Source of the DNA: Amycolatopsis sp. MtRt-6
GTDB taxonomy: Bacteria; Actinomycetota; Actinomycetes; Mycobacteriales; Pseudonocardiaceae
Assembly: GCF_017308975.1 (NCBI RefSeq)
Contig: NZ_JADWPD010000027.1
Span: 103,505 to 167,504, forward strand
Length of the DNA stretch: 64,000 nucleotides
Reading direction: 5' to 3'
A model generated the notes under the pieces. That model worked only from the letters and a program-made list of their open reading frames with translations, was not told the origin of the DNA and ran no database searches. The first letter of the stretch is position 1. Each line of letters starts with the position of its first letter. The position numbers and the translations under genes are program-made. Shown here piece after piece: positions 62,195-64,000 of this stretch.

Positions 62195-62602
62195 TCAGTC
62201 CAGTTTGCGCAGTCCCTCGAGGATGCGGCGCATCAGGTCCGTGTCCGGGGGCGCGAAAGCGAACCGCGGCGCCGGAGCTCCGGCGGTGGCCGGGCGCGGC
62301 GGCGGGAGGGCACCGGCCACGCGGGACGGCAGCCTGGCCATGGCGGGTTCGCGGCGGGTCTGCACGGGGATCGGCAACGTCGGCAGGGCGACCGTGCCCG
62401 CTTCGGCCAGCCGCCGCGTCACCAGCTCGCGGCGCAGGCGCGACTGGATCCCGGCCACGGTGAAGTCCGGCTCCTGGCCGGGTTCGGGTGCGGCCGGGCG
62501 GCGGGGCCGCCGTCGTTCCAGGGAGATCGCCCAGGCCGCCGCGGCGAAGGCCGGCAGCAGCAGCCCGGCGACGATCGCGAGACCCGGCAGGTCGACGGCC
62601 AT
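62195..62602 (-). CDS. single-pass membrane protein with DUF742-like tail
   Basis: 135 aa from the ATG at 62602. One N-terminal membrane helix (LAIVAGLLLPAFAAAAWAI), a basic stretch, then a Pro/Ala-rich region. The C-terminus DTDLMRRILEGLRKLD closely matches the C-terminus of the DUF742 protein at 20.7 kb (NMDLMKRILHGLSRL). The rest matches no family I know. Confidence 0.6.
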   Translation of the reverse strand: MAVDLPGLAIVAGLLLPAFAAAAWAISLERRRPRRPAAPEPGQEPDFTVAGIQSRLRRELVTRRLAEAGTVALPTLPIPVQTRREPAMARLPSRVAGALPPPRPATAGAPAPRFAFAPPDTDLMRRILEGLRKLD

Positions 62603-62909
62603 CAGGCGGCCCCGGGCACAGGTAGGAGCATGACGTTCACTTCCGGACGGACGGTTCTTCCGCAGCATGGCCGACACCTGGATATTCGATATTAACGAAT
62701 TTTCGCGGACCCCGAAGCCCATCATGAATGACGGTCGACGCTCCCGCAAGCGGCCGAACGGGGTCGCCCGTCCGGACGGTAAAACTGCAGCTCGGCACGG
62801 ATTCGCGGCAGGTACACCGCGGCCCTCACCCAGTAGTACGGACACGGGTTCGATCCGGTTCACCGCGTTTTTGTACGATTCGTGTACGCCGCGCCGGCAA
62901 ACTGGGGAA
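62603..62909. other. upstream region of the cellulase gene
   Basis: About 300 bp with A+T-rich patches (gatattcgatatt near 62688) and a repeated tgtacg near 62872-62887. No gene. It presumably holds the promoters of both divergent neighbours. I see no CebR-type box. Confidence 0.4.
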
Positions 62910-63872
62910 ATGCGTATCCGGACCTGGCTCGTGGCCGCCACGCTGGCGCTCACCGGGCTCGCCCCCGCGTCCCCGGCCCTCGCCGCGGACGGCAACCCGC
63001 TCGAGAAGACCAACGGCTTCTACGTCGACCCGGACTCGAACCCGGCGACGTGGGTCCGCGACCACCCCGGCGACAGCCGCGCCGGCTCGATCCGGACGTC
63101 GATCGCGACCAAGCCCGGCGCCCGCTGGTTCGGCAACTGGAGCGGAGACATCCGCGCGACGGTCGACTCCTACACCTACGCCGCCGACGTCGCCGACAAG
63201 CTGCCCGTGCTGGTCGCCTACAACATCCCGGGCCGCGACTGCGGCGGCGAGTCCACCGGCGGCGCCGGTAGCCCGCAGGCCTACCGCGACTGGATCTCCG
63301 CGTTCGCCGACGGCATCGGCGGCAAGCCGGCCATCGTGATCATCGAGCCGGACGCGCTCGCCCAGCTCGACTGCCTGCCCGGCGACGCCCGCCAGACGCG
63401 GATCGACCTGCTGAAGTTCGCCGCGACGCAGTTCGCGCAGAAGGCGCCGAACACGTGGGCCTACATGGACGGCGGCAACGCCACCTGGATCCCGGCCGCG
63501 ACGATGGCTTCGCGGCTGAAGTCGGTCGGCGTGCAGTCCATCCACGGCTTCGTGCTGAACGTGTCCAACTTCTACACGACGGCCGAGTCGACGACCTACG
63601 GCAAGGCCGTCGGCTCGGCACTGGGCTACGCGGCGCCGTTCGTGGTGGACAGCAGCCGCAACGGCGCCGGCCACGGCAACCCCGACGACAAGCTGTGGTG
63701 CAACCCGCCGAAGCGCAAGCTCGGCGCCACGTCCCAGCTCGGCGGCGGCCCGGAGATGCAGCTGTGGATCAAGGTCCCCGGCGACTCCGACGGCAGCTGC
63801 GGCTACGGTCAGGGCGTCCCGGCGGGCACGTTCAGCCCGGAGCTGGCCACCCACCTCATCAAGGGCGACTGA
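62910..63872 (+). CDS. secreted GH6 cellulase (endoglucanase/cellobiohydrolase)
   Basis: 320 aa. Signal peptide (MRIRTWLVAATLALTGLAP, cleavage after ALAA). GH6 marks: GFYVDPDSNPATWV, LPVLVAYNIPGRDCGGESTGGAG with the catalytic-acid region, AIVIIEPDALAQLDC, YMDGGNATWIP, GFVLNVSNFYTT and FVVDSSRNGAG, with LWCNPPKRKLG and a C-terminal WIKVPGDSDGSC. A catalytic domain only, no carbohydrate-binding module. It should hydrolyse beta-1,4-glucans outside the cell. The ATG is chosen at the signal-peptide start. Confidence 0.92.
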   Translation: MRIRTWLVAATLALTGLAPASPALAADGNPLEKTNGFYVDPDSNPATWVRDHPGDSRAGSIRTSIATKPGARWFGNWSGDIRATVDSYTYAADVADKLPVLVAYNIPGRDCGGESTGGAGSPQAYRDWISAFADGIGGKPAIVIIEPDALAQLDCLPGDARQTRIDLLKFAATQFAQKAPNTWAYMDGGNATWIPAATMASRLKSVGVQSIHGFVLNVSNFYTTAESTTYGKAVGSALGYAAPFVVDSSRNGAGHGNPDDKLWCNPPKRKLGATSQLGGGPEMQLWIKVPGDSDGSCGYGQGVPAGTFSPELATHLIKGD

Positions 63873-63944
63873 CCAAGCGCCCCAATGGGGTTGTTTCATC
63901 GTGGTTTGTGCTGGTCAGGTCGGGTTGAGGGGGTGTGGTAGTGC

Positions 63945-64000
63945 TCAAGCGGGGCCTGGCCGGGCGTTGTCGCGGACGTTCTGTTCGTGCTGGGTGAGCA
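63945..64000 (-). CDS. C-terminal end of an unidentified protein, possibly a transposase
   Basis: Only 17 codons plus stop are inside the window (LTQHEQNVRDNARPGPA). The polar helix suits the end of an insertion-sequence transposase, but that is a guess. The 70 bp between the GH6 stop and this stop include the small hairpin ccccaatgggg followed by ttgttt, a weak terminator. Confidence 0.25.
   Translation of the reverse strand, partial: LTQHEQNVRDNARPGPA

Overview
The window is chromosomal DNA of a high-G+C actinomycete, most likely a Pseudonocardiales member close to Amycolatopsis. The reasons are the very high G+C (a 60-base sample at 9481 is 47/60), many GTG starts, 4-bp gene overlaps, DUF742, WXG-type, DUF5753 and mycobacteriales-type families, and an actinomycete integrative and conjugative element (AICE) of the pSAM2 type. 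I see no tRNA, rRNA or CRISPR array.

Left chromosomal arm (1-21.36 kb): a truncated SDR oxidoreductase, a phosphatase/nnrD pair, then an unusually dense sigma-factor partner-switching locus at 2.2-12.2 kb. It holds two GAF-SpoIIE phosphatases, three STAS proteins, two RsbW-like kinases, an ANTAR regulator and a 1356-aa protein combining PAS, GAF, histidine kinase, receiver, PAS, GAF, SpoIIE phosphatase and RsbW kinase. After that come a secreted GH15 glucodextranase-like enzyme, DinB, an aldo/keto reductase, a YbaB/WXG/large proline-repeat secretion-type operon, another SDR and DUF742.

AICE (21365-35090): bounded by 48-bp imperfect direct repeats (44/48). The right copy is the last codons of an aldehyde dehydrogenase gene, so the attachment site is in a protein-coding gene rather than a tRNA gene. 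Right to left from attR: tyrosine integrase, excisionase, RepSA-type HUH initiator, FtsK/TraB-like transfer ATPase, small proteins, Pra-like activator, flavoprotein and XRE regulator. At the left end is an A+T-rich three-gene cargo cassette with 4-bp start/stop overlaps: SF1 UvrD-like helicase, DarT-like DNA ADP-ribosyltransferase, and an ADP-ribosylglycohydrolase fused to a VOC (glyoxalase-fold) domain. I do not know this trio as a described system. It is the best candidate here for a new defence or toxin-antitoxin module.

Right chromosomal arm (35.09-64 kb): the aldehyde dehydrogenase with a twin palindromic operator, an L,D-transpeptidase, WXG-type and SH3-type exported proteins, an XRE (DUF5753)/2-oxoglutarate dioxygenase pair, a LysR/SnoaL divergent pair, another STAS, msrA, a secreted M4 metalloprotease, a DrrAB-type ABC exporter, a Ser/Thr kinase, Sir2 deacylase, WYL regulator, a NuoF-like protein, a 5'-truncated phosphoesterase, an MFS-TolB fusion, a MerR/aminotransferase pair and a secreted GH6 cellulase. 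The window ends in what may be the C-terminus of a transposase.

Three oxidoreductase or transferase genes (aldo/keto reductase at 17.2 kb, SDR at 49.8 kb, aminotransferase at 61.4 kb) have MerR-type promoters with stretched 19-20 bp spacers placed so close to the ATG that their transcripts should be leaderless.
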